Part shown: positions 1 through 10,867 of the stretch, one piece after another
Position numbering within the stretch: the first letter of the stretch is position 1
How the letters are laid out: every line of letters begins with the position of its first letter
Source: Variovorax sp. OK212
GTDB taxonomy: Bacteria > Pseudomonadota > Gammaproteobacteria > Burkholderiales > Burkholderiaceae_C
Reading direction: 5' to 3'
Assembly: GCF_900112425.1 (NCBI RefSeq)
Contig: NZ_FOLP01000020.1
Span: 50,605-114,604, forward strand
Length of the DNA: 64,000 nucleotides
Notes under the pieces: model-generated
Database searches by the model: none
What the model saw: only the letters and a program-made list of their open reading frames with translations
What the model was told of the DNA's origin: nothing
Translations under genes and position numbers: made by a program

Positions 1-1224
1 ACCACCTCGGGCAGCCCGCGCCTCTTTCGCGGCTGGCTCGTGGTCGCGGGCGCGTTCGCCGTGACCTTCGTCGGCTTCGGCAGCGCCTACACCTTCAGCG
101 CCTTCGTCGAATCGCTGCAGAAGGACTTCAACGCCTCGCGCGGCTCGGTCTCGCTGGTGTTTTCGCTCGCGGGCTTTCTCTACTTCGGGCTGGGCGTGCT
201 CAGCGGCCCGCTGGCCGACCGCTGGGGTTCGCGCCGGCTCGCGGTGGCGGGCATGCTGCTGGTCGGGCTCGGGCTGGCCGCGGCCAGCCGGGCGCAGAGC
301 CTGGTGCAGGTCTACCTTGCGTACGGCCTCGGCGTGGGACTGGGCGTGGGCGCGTCGTACGTGCCGGTGGTCGGCGCGGTGCAGCGCTGGTTCCTGCGGC
401 GGCGCGGCTTCGCGTCGGGGCTGGCGGTCAGCGGCATCGGCGTGGGCACGCTCGCCATGCCGCCGCTGGCCTCCTGGCTGATCGACACGCAGGGCTGGCG
501 CCACGCCTACCTGGTGCTGGGCGTGCTGGCGGCGGTGGTCGGCACGGGGCTGGCGCTGCTGGTGGAGAACGATCCGCGCGACCGCGGCCTGGGCCCCGAC
601 GGCGACCCGCCGCAACCGCAGTCGCTGTCGTCGGCGCCCGCGGGCTTCACGGTGCGCGAGGCGTTGCGCACGCGCCGCTTCATCGGCCTGTATGCGGCCT
701 GCCTGGTCTGCTCGTTCGGGCTGTTCGTGCCCTTCGTGCACCTGGTGCCGTATGCGCTCGACCATGGCGTGGCGCCCGGCTCGGCCGTGCTGCTGCTGGC
801 CATGATCGGCATCGGGAGCACCGCGGGGCGTTTCTTCCTGGGCGGCCTGGCGGACCGCATGGGCCGCGCGCTCGCGCTGATGCTGATGTTCGCGGGCATG
901 GCGCTGTCGCTGCTCGTGTGGGCGGTGTCCGGTGGGTTCGCAGGGCTGGCGATGTTCGCCTTTGCCTACGGCGTGTTCTACGGCGGCTTCGTCGCGCTGC
1001 TGCCGGCGCTGGTGATGGACTACTTCGGCGGGCGCCACATCGGCGCGATCATCGGCGTGCTGTACACCAGCGTGGCGGTGGGCACGCTGGTCGGCCCGTC
1101 GGCCGCGGGCTTCGCCTTCGACGTCAGCCGCAGCTACCTGCTGCCGATCCTCGCAAGCGCGGCGGCGAACTTCGCGGCGATGGGCCTGTTGATCGCGATG
1201 CCGAAGTCGTCGACGTCCAGCTGA
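1..1224 (+). CDS. MFS transporter, 5' end outside window
   Basis: This is an inner-membrane major facilitator superfamily permease of the monocarboxylate/oxalate-formate antiporter-like kind; the substrate cannot be read from sequence. The reading frame is open from base 1 (visible start TTSGSPRLFRGWLVVAG), so the true start lies upstream and the GTG at 40 is probably internal. About twelve hydrophobic segments are visible. The loop-2 signature GPLADRWGSRR falls near residue 60 and its repeat GGLADRMGRA near residue 280, as expected for the two MFS halves. The gene converges on mmsB, with a hairpin between them. MFS identity is secure; function is open. Confidence 0.85.
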   Translation, partial: TTSGSPRLFRGWLVVAGAFAVTFVGFGSAYTFSAFVESLQKDFNASRGSVSLVFSLAGFLYFGLGVLSGPLADRWGSRRLAVAGMLLVGLGLAAASRAQSLVQVYLAYGLGVGLGVGASYVPVVGAVQRWFLRRRGFASGLAVSGIGVGTLAMPPLASWLIDTQGWRHAYLVLGVLAAVVGTGLALLVENDPRDRGLGPDGDPPQPQSLSSAPAGFTVREALRTRRFIGLYAACLVCSFGLFVPFVHLVPYALDHGVAPGSAVLLLAMIGIGSTAGRFFLGGLADRMGRALALMLMFAGMALSLLVWAVSGGFAGLAMFAFAYGVFYGGFVALLPALVMDYFGGRHIGAIIGVLYTSVAVGTLVGPSAAGFAFDVSRSYLLPILASAAANFAAMGLLIAMPKSSTSS

Positions 1225-1230
1225 AATGCA

Positions 1231-1260
1231 GGCCCCGCGCGGCAAGCGCCGCGCCGGGCC
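1231..1260. terminator. Hairpin between convergent MFS and mmsB genes
   Basis: Arms of 13 bases (1231-1243 and 1248-1260) pair with one mismatch around the loop AAGC. It lies 6 bases after the MFS stop and 30 bases from the mmsB stop, so it could end transcription from both sides. No clear U-run follows. Confidence 0.5.
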
Positions 1261-1290
1261 GCGCCGGACCGTTCCCGCGCCGTCGCTGCC

Positions 1291-2184
1291 TCAGGACTTC
1301 TGGACCAGCTTCAGCACGCTGGAGAAATCGAGCGCGCCGTGGCCCGCGAGGCTGTGCGCCGCATACAGGCTGCGCGCCAGGCCGCCCAGCGGGGTGGCCG
1401 CGCGCACGGCGGTGGCGTTCTCCTGCGCCAGGCCCAGGTCTTTCAGCATCAGGTCGGTGCCGAAGCCGCCCGCGTAGTTCTTGGAGGCGGGAGAGGTCTC
1501 CATCACGCCCGGCATCGGGTTGTACTTCTCGAGCGCCCAGTTGCCGCCCGAGCTGCGGCGCATGATTTCAGACAGTACCTTCGGGTCGAGCCCGTTGGCC
1601 ACGCCCAGCGCCAGCGCTTCCGACGTGCCGATCATCAGGATGCCGAGCAGCATGTTGTTGCAGATCTTCGCGGTCTGCCCCGCACCGGCCGCGCCGGCGT
1701 GGAAGATGTTCGCGCCCATCTTCTCGAGCACCGGGCGCGCGCGCTCCAGGTCCTTGGTATCGCCGCCGACCATGAAGGTCAGCGTGCCGGCAATGGCGCC
1801 GCCGGTGCCGCCCGACACGGGCGCATCGATCATCGCGATGCCCTTGGCGTTGGCCGCCTCGGCCACCTTGCGCGACGTGGCCGCGGCGATGGTGCTGCTG
1901 TCGATCACCAGCGTGCCGGCGCGGATGCTGTCGAGCAGGCCGGGCTTGCCACCGCCGCCGAGGAACAGGCCCTCGACGTGCGCGCTGGCCGGCAGCATGC
2001 TGACGACCACGTCGGCGTCGGCCACGGTCTCGCCGGCCGAATTGGCGATGGGCAGGCCCTCGCCGCCGAACTTCTTGCAGGCTTCCGCCGAAAGGTCGAA
2101 GGCGCTGAGCGTGTGGCCGGCCTTGTGCAGGTTCATGGCCATCGGGCCGCCCATGTTGCCCAGGCCGATGAAAGCGATCTTCAT
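1291..2184 (-). CDS. mmsB: 3-hydroxyisobutyrate dehydrogenase
   Basis: This enzyme oxidises 3-hydroxyisobutyrate to methylmalonate semialdehyde with NAD, a late step of valine breakdown in the cytoplasm. The 297-residue protein starts MKIAFIGLGNMGGPMA, the Rossmann GxGxxG motif. It has the substrate-loop motif DAPVSGG near residue 120 and the catalytic-lysine segment GQTAKICNN near residue 170. Length is normal for the family. The frame continues upstream, but the ATG at 2184 follows an SD-like GGAGACA and begins the conserved domain. It is the last gene of the operon that starts with mmsA, 40 bases after the hydrolase gene. Confidence 0.92.
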   Translation of the reverse strand: MKIAFIGLGNMGGPMAMNLHKAGHTLSAFDLSAEACKKFGGEGLPIANSAGETVADADVVVSMLPASAHVEGLFLGGGGKPGLLDSIRAGTLVIDSSTIAAATSRKVAEAANAKGIAMIDAPVSGGTGGAIAGTLTFMVGGDTKDLERARPVLEKMGANIFHAGAAGAGQTAKICNNMLLGILMIGTSEALALGVANGLDPKVLSEIMRRSSGGNWALEKYNPMPGVMETSPASKNYAGGFGTDLMLKDLGLAQENATAVRAATPLGGLARSLYAAHSLAGHGALDFSSVLKLVQKS

Positions 2185-2224
2185 GTGTCTTGTCTCCGTT
2201 GTTCTGTGCAGGAAATGGTGAGAG

Positions 2225-3343
2225 TCAGACCAGCGAGGCCAGCTCCGGCGGCATCTCGCCGCGCGGGCGCAGGTGGTCTTCGATGAAGGCGGGCGTGATC
2301 TCCTCGAGCGTGGCCGGGTTCCAGCGCGGGTTGCGGTCCTTGTCGACCAGCACCGCGCGGATGCCTTCGGCAAAGTCCTTGTGCGCGCAGAAGCCCAGCG
2401 AGGCCCAGTACTCCAGGCGGAACACTTCGGCCAGCGACATGCGCGGCACGCGCTGCCAGAGCTCGAAGCTCAGCGCGGCCGAGCTCGGCGCGCCCTTGGC
2501 GAAGGTCTTGGCGGCGCCCTGCAGCCAGGCGTCGTCGCTTTGCAGTTCGCGCATGCGCCTGGCGATGTCGAGCAGGTCGTCGCCGGCCATCAGCGCGTTG
2601 ATGGCGTCGTAGTGCTCGCGCACCTTCGAGGGCGGCATTTCAGCGCCCTCGCCGGCCTTGGCCAGGATGCGCGACAGCGTGGCACGGTCGGCCCTGGCGT
2701 CGCCGCCGGCCCATTGCGTGGAGGCGATGGCCGCCAGCACGTCGGCCTTGCGCTCCTGCGGCACCAGCACGTCGGCCAGGCCGCAGAAGATGGTGTCGTG
2801 CGCGTTGACGTTGGCCGCCGTGAGCGCCAGGAACAGGCCCGTGCGGCCCGGCGTGCGGCGCAGGAACCAGCTGCCGCCCACGTCGGGGTACAGGCCGATG
2901 TTGATCTCGGGCATGGCGATGCGGCTTTGCAGCGTCATCACGCGGTGCGAGGCGCCGGCCAGCAGGCCCACGCCGCCGCCCATCACGATGCCGTGGCCCC
3001 AGCACAAAAAGGGCTTGGGAAAGGTGTGGATCAGGTGGTCGAGCTCGTACTCTTCGCGGAAGAAGTCTTCGGCGTAGGTGTTGCGCTCGGGGCCGCAGTC
3101 CAGCAGCGTCTGGTAGAGCTGGCGCAGGTCGCCGCCGGCGCAGAAGGCCTTCTCGCCCGCGGCCTGCAGCAGCACGCCGACGACGCCGTCGTCCCGTGCC
3201 CACTCGCGCAGCTTGGGCGTGAGCAGGCGCACCATGTCCACGGACAGCGCGTTGAGCGACGCCGGGGCGTTGAGCGTGGCCACCGCGAAGCGCTGGCCGC
3301 CGGCGGTCTTGATTTCGTCGAAGAGAACTACGTTGTCGGTCAT
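2225..3343 (-). CDS. 3-hydroxyisobutyryl-CoA hydrolase (enoyl-CoA hydratase/isomerase superfamily)
   Basis: It most likely hydrolyses 3-hydroxyisobutyryl-CoA to 3-hydroxyisobutyrate in valine catabolism. The 372-residue protein has the crotonase fold, with the oxyanion-hole segment KAFCAGGDLRQL near residue 65 and WGHGIVMGGGVG near residue 115. The motif MPEINIGLYPDVGG near residue 145 is typical of the hydrolase branch (ECH_2) rather than plain hydratases. Length also fits that branch (about 350-380). The start MTDNVVLFDE at 3343 opens the domain. The placement between acyl-CoA dehydrogenase and mmsB matches the reaction order. A generic enoyl-CoA hydratase is the less likely alternative. 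Confidence 0.88.
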   Translation of the reverse strand: MTDNVVLFDEIKTAGGQRFAVATLNAPASLNALSVDMVRLLTPKLREWARDDGVVGVLLQAAGEKAFCAGGDLRQLYQTLLDCGPERNTYAEDFFREEYELDHLIHTFPKPFLCWGHGIVMGGGVGLLAGASHRVMTLQSRIAMPEINIGLYPDVGGSWFLRRTPGRTGLFLALTAANVNAHDTIFCGLADVLVPQERKADVLAAIASTQWAGGDARADRATLSRILAKAGEGAEMPPSKVREHYDAINALMAGDDLLDIARRMRELQSDDAWLQGAAKTFAKGAPSSAALSFELWQRVPRMSLAEVFRLEYWASLGFCAHKDFAEGIRAVLVDKDRNPRWNPATLEEITPAFIEDHLRPRGEMPPELASLV

Positions 3344-3371
3344 TGTTTGAAAGATTCCATGTGCACGACGC

Positions 3372-4526
3372 TCAGCGGATGTCGCTGTCGCCTTCGAGCA
3401 ATTTTCGCGCAACGATGACGCGCATGATTTCGTTCGTGCCTTCGAGGATCTGGTGCACGCGCGCGTCGCGCACCAGGCGCTCCAGCGGGAACTCGCTCAG
3501 GTAGCCGTAGCCGCCGTGCAGCTGCAGCGCGTCGTTGCAGACGTTGAAGCCCGCATCGGTCGCAAAGCGCTTGGCCATCGCGCAGTAGGTGCTGGCGTCG
3601 GCATGGCCCGCGTCGAGCTTGGAGGCCGCGAGGCGCACCATCTGCCGCGCCGCGACCAGCTCGGTCGCCATGTCGGCCAGCTTGAACTGCAGCGCCTGGA
3701 AGCTCGCGAGCGGCTTGCCGAACTGCTGGCGCTCGTGCAGGTAGCGGCGTGCCGCGTCGAGCGCGCCCTGCGCCGCGCCCACCGAGCAGGTCGCGATGTT
3801 GATGCGCCCGCCGTCGAGCCCCTTCATGGCAATGCGAAAGCCCTCGCCTTCCTTGCCCAGCAGGTTCTGCGCCGGCACGCGCACGTTGTCGAAGTTGATG
3901 GTGCGCGTGGGCTGGCTGTTCCAGCCCATCTTGTGTTCCTTCTTGCCGTAGCTGACGCCCGGCGCGTCGGCCGGCACCGCGAAGGCAGAGATGCCGCTCG
4001 CGCCCGCGCCGCCCGTGCGCGCCATCAGCACCAGCACGTCGGTCGCGCCCGCGCCCGAGATGAAGGCCTTGCCGCCGTTGATGACGTACTCGGTGCCCTG
4101 CAGTTCGGCGCGTGTCTTCAGCGAGCCCGCGTCAGACCCCGCGCCCGGCTCCGTGAGGCAGTACGAGGCCAGCTTGCGCCCGCTCGTCAGGTCTTCGCCC
4201 CACTGCGCGGCCACCGCGTCGCTCGCCCAGGTGCCGAGCATCCACGTCGCCATGTTGTGGATGGTGATGAAGGCCGTGGTCGAGGGGTCGACCGCGGCCA
4301 TCTCCTCGAACACCAGCGCCGCGTCGAGCCGCGGCAGGCCGAGGCCGCCGATGCGCTCGGGCGCGTACAGGCCGCAGAAGCCCAGCTCGCCGGCCTTGGC
4401 GATGGCCTCTTTCGGGAAGATGGCCTCGGCGTCCCACTGCGCCGCGTGCGGCGCGAACTCGGCTTGCGCAAAGCTGCGCGCACTCTGCGCGAAGGCGTTC
4501 TGTTCTTCGGAAAGTTCGAAATTCAT
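3372..4526 (-). CDS. Acyl-CoA dehydrogenase, probably isobutyryl-CoA specific
   Basis: This FAD enzyme inserts the alpha-beta double bond into an acyl-CoA and passes electrons to ETF. The 384-residue protein has the signatures YCLTEPGAGSDAGS near residue 130 and LEGTNEIMRVIVARKL near residue 365, the latter holding the probable catalytic Glu. The pathway neighbours (mmsA, hydrolase, mmsB) argue for isobutyryl-CoA as substrate. Its ATG overlaps the stop of the upstream LprI-like gene by 4 bases, so translation is probably coupled. Family identity is firm; chain specificity is inferred from context. Confidence 0.9.
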   Translation of the reverse strand: MNFELSEEQNAFAQSARSFAQAEFAPHAAQWDAEAIFPKEAIAKAGELGFCGLYAPERIGGLGLPRLDAALVFEEMAAVDPSTTAFITIHNMATWMLGTWASDAVAAQWGEDLTSGRKLASYCLTEPGAGSDAGSLKTRAELQGTEYVINGGKAFISGAGATDVLVLMARTGGAGASGISAFAVPADAPGVSYGKKEHKMGWNSQPTRTINFDNVRVPAQNLLGKEGEGFRIAMKGLDGGRINIATCSVGAAQGALDAARRYLHERQQFGKPLASFQALQFKLADMATELVAARQMVRLAASKLDAGHADASTYCAMAKRFATDAGFNVCNDALQLHGGYGYLSEFPLERLVRDARVHQILEGTNEIMRVIVARKLLEGDSDIR

Positions 4527-4917
4527 TGCTCGCGACCCTTCCAGCGATCCAGTTCAGCGCTTCGTTTGAGGGTTGATTTTTCCAGGCAGGAGCTGAACAC
4601 CAGCGGCCAGATGGAGCCACCCTCGTTCGCCTTCGCCGCACGCTTGCAGGCGGGGTCCCGGCCCTTGAGCCAGGCCCGCTGTTCGTTGCGCAGCGCGACG
4701 CGCATCTGCGGCGAGAGCGTCTTCATCACCTCGCCGTACCGGATGTTGAGCGTGGCGTCGGCCGCACGAAAATCGCGCGCCGCGCACTCGTTCATTTCCT
4801 GCTGGTTCCCGTTGGGGTTGCAGTCGGTCGCGCCGGCGTCGGCAGCGGCCTGCGCCCTGCCGGCGAGCAACGCGACCGTCGCCACCGCGCCCCAGGCCGC
4901 GATGCGAAACCCTCGCC

Positions 4918-4921
<4 letters not shown>
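4523..4921 (-). CDS. LprI/DUF1311-like secreted protein
   Basis: This is a 132-residue protein with a Sec signal peptide (MRRGFRIAAWGAVATVALLAGRA, likely cut after AQA near residue 25). The mature part shows the DUF1311 pattern: QEMNECAARDFRAAD, then LNIRYGEVM, then LRNEQRAWLKGRDPAC, with a final Cys pair. Some DUF1311 proteins inhibit lysozyme (LprI); many are uncharacterised. It overlaps mmsA upstream and the acyl-CoA dehydrogenase downstream by 4 bases each (ATGA), so it is translated within the valine operon although nothing links it to valine chemistry. Function is unknown; a periplasmic or envelope role is inferred. Confidence 0.82.
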
Positions 4922-6441
<1,520 letters not shown>

Positions 6442-6469
6442 GAGGGTTTGTCTCCAGTGAATACGGGTG

Positions 6470-6561
6470 CCGGTTGAACCGGTTCAGCCACGCATCCTAG
6501 CTTTGCAGATTTGCCATGACAATAGACAAATATGCGCGGCCGCTTTGCAAAAATGCAAAGC
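6470..6561. promoter_or_regulatory. Palindromes in the mmsA-lysR divergent region
   Basis: Two groups of dyads lie between the divergent starts. CCGGTTGAACCGG (6470-6482) overlaps GAACCGGTTC (6476-6485), close to mmsA. An eight-base-arm palindrome spans 6542-6561 (core TTTGCAAAAATGCAAA), 43 bases before lysR, and fits the T-N11-A LysR box. A related TTTGCA lies at about 6502. They are candidate regulator sites for valine induction and autoregulation. Confidence 0.5.
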
Positions 6562-6604
6562 CCCCTCCTCGATGGCGCGGCGATCCGGCCACACAAGGGC
6601 ACAC

Positions 6605-7501
6605 ATGGACTGGGACAACCTGCGGTACTTTCTGGAACTGGCCCGCTCGGGCACGCTGATGAGCGCGGCGCGCCGGCTCGAGGTCGACCACACCACGGTG
6701 GCGCGGCGCATCCAGGCGCTCGAAAAAGAAGTCGGCGCCCCGCTCTTCTCGCGCGAATCGGGCGGCCACCGGCTCACCGAGGCGGGCCGGCGGCTGCAGC
6801 CGCAGGTCGAGGCGATGGAAAGCGCGTTCCAGGCCGTGGAGAGCACGGCGCCGGCTTCGCAGGAAGGGCTGTCGGGGCTGGTGCGCATCGGCGCGACCGA
6901 GGGCTTCGGCACGGTGGTGCTGGCGCCGCAGCTGGCGCTGTTCGCGGTGCAGCACCCCAAGCTCACCATCGACCTGCTCGCCATGCCGCGGCTGGTGCAC
7001 CTGTCGCGGCGCGAGGCCGACATCGTCATCTCGCTCGAGCGCCCCGCGCGCGGGCCGGTGGTGGTCAGCAAGCTCACCGACTACACCTTGCGCCTCTATG
7101 CATCGAAGAAGTACCTGGCCGCGCACAAGCCCATCAAGACCCGCGAAGACCTGCGCGGCCACACCTTCATCAGCTACGTGGACGACCTGCTCTTCAGCAA
7201 GGAGCTGCAGTACCTGGACGAACTGCACCGCCCCGACGCCTTCGCGCTGCGCAGCACCAGCGTGCTCGCGCAGCACAGCGCGGTGGTGGCCGGAGCGGGC
7301 ATCGCCGTGCTGCCGGCCTTCGTGGCGGAGAACGACGGCGCGCTGAAGCCGGTGCTGCCGGGCCAGGCGAACTTCACGCGCACCTTCTGGATGTCGATGC
7401 CGGCGGAGACCAAGCACCTGGTGCGGATGCAGGCGGTGTGGGAGTTTTTGCGCAACACGGCGCAGGCGCAGCAGCAACTGTTGCTGTTGCCCCCGGCCTG
7501 A
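6605..7501 (+). CDS. LysR-family regulator, divergent from the mmsA operon
   Basis: This is a 298-residue LysR-type transcription factor. The N-terminal winged HTH covers about residues 1-60 (MDWDNLRYFLELARSGTLMS...ARRLEVDHTTVARRIQALE). The periplasmic-binding-like effector domain follows from about residue 90. The MDWDNLRYF start is the usual first residue of this subgroup; an upstream in-frame Met gives a less likely 12-residue extension. Divergent placement beside mmsA suggests it controls valine or isobutyrate degradation. The effector is unknown. Confidence 0.88.
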   Translation: MDWDNLRYFLELARSGTLMSAARRLEVDHTTVARRIQALEKEVGAPLFSRESGGHRLTEAGRRLQPQVEAMESAFQAVESTAPASQEGLSGLVRIGATEGFGTVVLAPQLALFAVQHPKLTIDLLAMPRLVHLSRREADIVISLERPARGPVVVSKLTDYTLRLYASKKYLAAHKPIKTREDLRGHTFISYVDDLLFSKELQYLDELHRPDAFALRSTSVLAQHSAVVAGAGIAVLPAFVAENDGALKPVLPGQANFTRTFWMSMPAETKHLVRMQAVWEFLRNTAQAQQQLLLLPPA

Positions 7502-7510
7502 GGTCGCGCC

Positions 7511-7834
7511 TCAGCCCCGCGGCGGGGCGATGTCCGGAAAGTTCTGGGCCACGAAGTCGACCACGAAGGCCTGCGGGTCCACGCGATGGTTCTCCGTGTC
7601 CGCATGGTCGAGGTAGCGGCGCCAGAAGTGCCGGATCCTGTCGGGCACGTCGTCGGCAAAACCCATCTGGCTGCTGACGATTTCCTGCCAGGTGCCGCTG
7701 GCGCTGAAAGTCTGCGCGAGCCGGGGCTCCAGCGCCTCGAGCGTGGCCCGTTTCTGGTCGTCGAGCTGGTCGATGGCGTCGAGCACCAGGCAATCCACCA
7801 GCCGCAGCAGCGGCCTTCCTTCGTATCTGTTCAT
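7511..7834 (-). CDS. Small uncharacterised protein (107 aa)
   Basis: I do not recognise this protein. It is soluble, rich in charged and aromatic residues, and has no signal peptide or membrane segment. Readable features are an N-terminal helix rich in Leu/Asp and the segment RIRHFWRRYLDHADTENHRVDPQAFVVDFV near the C-terminus. Its third-position GC matches neighbouring genes, so it is probably real. It converges on the LysR gene (9 bases apart) and diverges from the DUF6493-like gene 189 bases away. Confidence 0.6.
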   Translation of the reverse strand: MNRYEGRPLLRLVDCLVLDAIDQLDDQKRATLEALEPRLAQTFSASGTWQEIVSSQMGFADDVPDRIRHFWRRYLDHADTENHRVDPQAFVVDFVAQNFPDIAPPRG

Positions 7835-8023
7835 CGTTGTGTGCCGCCTTGTCGTCGGCTTTCACAGGTTGTCGCCCGTCGACCGGGCTCGCGCTGCGAT
7901 TTTGCTGCAAGCGCAGATCGACATGGCGTTTCCGCAAGGGCTGCAATGGCCCGCCGGGACGGCACTGGGTGCCGAGGGCTTGCTATAGAGTCGCGGCGCT
8001 GCCTTCGCGCACCGGCAAACCCG

Positions 8024-10822
8024 ATGCACGCAACCGTGAGCGCACCACAGGATCACTTCGCCGGAAAAATGCAGGAAATCTCGAACACCATCGACACCGG
8101 CAGCTACGCCGAGCTGCTCGACACCATCCGCGCACTGAACCCCAAGCAGCGCAAGGCCGCCGCCAGCTGGATCACGGCGGACTGGAAGCAGCGCGCAGCG
8201 TCTTCCTCCTTCGCGCACCCGCGCGATGCCACCGAACCCTTCGCCCGCTGGATGCGCCTACTGGTCGCATTGACGGCCACGGCAGCCGACCCCAAGAAGG
8301 CGTTGGCCATTCCCGTTCGGCACTTGTATGCGGAGTACGGCATCCCCTGGCGCGCCGGCGAGAGCATTCCCGCGCCTGCCAGCGCCGAGGCCATTGCCGC
8401 TCTCGCGCAGAGCGCGATCGCCCGTGGCCCCGAATGGTGCGCGCACTACATGCAGCTTGTCGCCGACACAAAGAAATCCAGGCCGATGTTCGTGGATGTA
8501 CTGCTGCTCATGGCACATGCGCATGCGCTCGCACTGCCGACCACGCCGGTCATGAGCGAACTCTGGGCCGTCCGCTTCAGCCACATGCTGCCCTCCGACC
8601 GGCAGGTGGCGGACCCGTCTCTCTACGCGCACACGGCGCCGGCATTGGAACTCGAACACATCGACGGCAACTGGTCGGTGCGGGGCCGCGATGTCATCGT
8701 CCACAGCGCGCACGAGGCCGTGCGCCTGGGACAGGCCACCGGGCCCATGCTGCTGTCGCTGTTCGACCATCGGGACGCCGTCGGCACCATGGTGCGCAAC
8801 GGCGGGCAGCTCGCCATGGACCAGGCCGCGGAGGTGGTGGCCAAGCTGGTTGCGGACGGCGTGGTCGACGCCTCGCAACTGGCACGCCAGGCCATCGCAG
8901 CGTTGAGCCGTGGCGACTCGGTGAGCTGCCAACGGCTCCAGACGCGGCTGCTGATGACGGCGCACGGCGCCACCGAGGTCGTGGTCGAACAGGCCCGCGT
9001 GCTGGCCAACCTGATGGGCAGCGGCACCGGCGCAGCCGCGAGCGCTGCGCAGGAACTGCTGAGCCGCGCCGATGCAGCGGCCGCGCTGCCCGACGACCTG
9101 TTCGTCACCGGTTGCCAGATGGTGTTCGCGCGCAAGGAAAAGGGGCTGCGCCAGGAACAGCTGGCCTGGGCCAGGCAGCGTGCCGCGCGCGCAGCTTCGG
9201 CGACGTCGGCGGTGCTGGGTATGACCGAGGCACTTCTTTGCGCCGATCACGCCTTGCAGAAAGATGCCGCCGCGGCCGTCGAGGCGGCCTGGCCCGCGCT
9301 GCCAGCACACGCGCACGCGGCGATCCTCGCGCAGATAGAAGCGAGCGGGGGCGTGCTCGACGACAAGCTGTACCGGTCGCTCTGGGAACGCTGCACCGGA
9401 GCAGCGCCAGCGTCCGCGTCAGCAGCGGAAGGTGCCCGGCAGCCGGCAGCGAGCTCGGCCCCTGAACGCGTGGGCCTGGTGAAGCAGCGTTTCGAGCCCT
9501 TGGCAGACCCCTCGCGCATGCCCGCCGAGGTGAAGTTCAGCTTGAACGCCTACCGCCTGGCACGCGATGCCTACCAGTTCGAACGCGCGATCCAGGCGGG
9601 CGTGGATGCCATCAACGGAGGCCAGACCGCCTGGGGCCGCGCGATCGCCGAGCAGCTTGGTGGCGACATGTCGTTCTGGCTGGGCATTCGCTTCGACACA
9701 TTCAAGGGACGCGACGTGTCCGTGATCGCCTGCCTGCGCTTGAAGGAACTGAAAGAGGCCTTGGAGCGGGGAAAGCCATTCACCTTCATTTCGACGCCCA
9801 GCTACGCGCATGGCGCGATCGCGCCCGCCCGCCTGGTTGAACGCCTGGCTGCGCTGGCCGTCGCCGGCCAGACAGCCATGCCCTACGACCTGCTGACGGC
9901 CCTGCTGCGCACGGAGCCCTGCGAGCCGGAAGCACTGGCTGCGCTGCGCGCGATCGGCAGCACCCAGGCGATCATCGCCACGGAATTCCTGGCGGCCGGC
10001 GGGGCGATGCAGTTGCAGACGCGCTGGCTCGTGGTCGGTGGCCCCGGTGCGCCCCATGCCCAACGCCATTGCGAGTTCGCCGAATGGCTATCGCCCGAAA
10101 GGCGCGAGGTGTGCGTTGCCATGCCGCCCATGCCACACCCTCCGGCCATCGACGGCGTACGCCTTGAATGGACCTGGGGCTTCGAACCCGAAACCGCCCC
10201 TGTCGCGAGCGAGTTCGACATGGCGCCGAACTGGATCACCCCCGTGCTGCCGAACAACGCCGAAGCGCTGGCGGCGCTGCACCTGTGGGGCTTTCGCCGA
10301 GCCGGGCTCGAATACGGCACCGACGGCGGCAAGGTCGTTGCCGAAAGACTGCCCTTGTTCCTTGCCGCCCACGGGCCGGCCGGGCCCGCACTCCACCTGG
10401 CGATCCTCTATGCCATGACGGCCAACGACGCGTCGCCTCGCCTGGCGGGCAGCGACGCGCTCGTCACGCTGCTGCAACAAGGCCGCTGCGACGGCGCGCT
10501 GGCCTGTCAGTTGCTCACTGCCTGCATCGATTGCGGCAGCGTCAAGCCGGGTCGCCTTGCCGCTTCGCTGGCGCAGGTGCATGAAGCCGGCGAGACCGCC
10601 GCAGTCTGGGAATTGGTGCGTGCGGGTGCGATCGCAGCCCTGGGCATGGCGCGCGCACCGGCCGCCACGGCCGATCTGCTGGAACTGGGGGTTCGGGTTG
10701 CCAAGGCACTGGGTGTCAAGGAACGCATTGCGCAGCTCGCCGCGTTTGCGGAAGGCATCAAGGGCAAGCCCAACAAACTCGAAGCGCAGGCGCTGCGCCT
10801 GCATGCCTGCCTGACCGACTGA
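8024..10822 (+). CDS. Large DUF6493-like protein, probably helical-repeat
   Basis: This is a protein of about 930 residues without signal peptide or membrane segments, rich in Ala and Leu helices of HEAT/TPR character (for example TADLLELGVRVAKALGVKER near the end). I place it tentatively in the DUF6493 family, whose members sit beside SWIM zinc-finger genes; its function is not known. The start is uncertain: ATG 8024, GTG 8036 and ATG 8069 are all in frame. An extended -10-like TGCTATAGA at 7982-7990 would suit the first two. It is followed 45 bases later by the SWIM gene, so the pair is likely co-transcribed. Confidence 0.7.
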   Translation: MHATVSAPQDHFAGKMQEISNTIDTGSYAELLDTIRALNPKQRKAAASWITADWKQRAASSSFAHPRDATEPFARWMRLLVALTATAADPKKALAIPVRHLYAEYGIPWRAGESIPAPASAEAIAALAQSAIARGPEWCAHYMQLVADTKKSRPMFVDVLLLMAHAHALALPTTPVMSELWAVRFSHMLPSDRQVADPSLYAHTAPALELEHIDGNWSVRGRDVIVHSAHEAVRLGQATGPMLLSLFDHRDAVGTMVRNGGQLAMDQAAEVVAKLVADGVVDASQLARQAIAALSRGDSVSCQRLQTRLLMTAHGATEVVVEQARVLANLMGSGTGAAASAAQELLSRADAAAALPDDLFVTGCQMVFARKEKGLRQEQLAWARQRAARAASATSAVLGMTEALLCADHALQKDAAAAVEAAWPALPAHAHAAILAQIEASGGVLDDKLYRSLWERCTGAAPASASAAEGARQPAASSAPERVGLVKQRFEPLADPSRMPAEVKFSLNAYRLARDAYQFERAIQAGVDAINGGQTAWGRAIAEQLGGDMSFWLGIRFDTFKGRDVSVIACLRLKELKEALERGKPFTFISTPSYAHGAIAPARLVERLAALAVAGQTAMPYDLLTALLRTEPCEPEALAALRAIGSTQAIIATEFLAAGGAMQLQTRWLVVGGPGAPHAQRHCEFAEWLSPERREVCVAMPPMPHPPAIDGVRLEWTWGFEPETAPVASEFDMAPNWITPVLPNNAEALAALHLWGFRRAGLEYGTDGGKVVAERLPLFLAAHGPAGPALHLAILYAMTANDASPRLAGSDALVTLLQQGRCDGALACQLLTACIDCGSVKPGRLAASLAQVHEAGETAAVWELVRAGAIAALGMARAPAATADLLELGVRVAKALGVKERIAQLAAFAEGIKGKPNKLEAQALRLHACLTD

Positions 10823-10867
10823 TGGACTGATGGACCGCCATACCCACTGAAGAAGCGAAGAGCCCCC

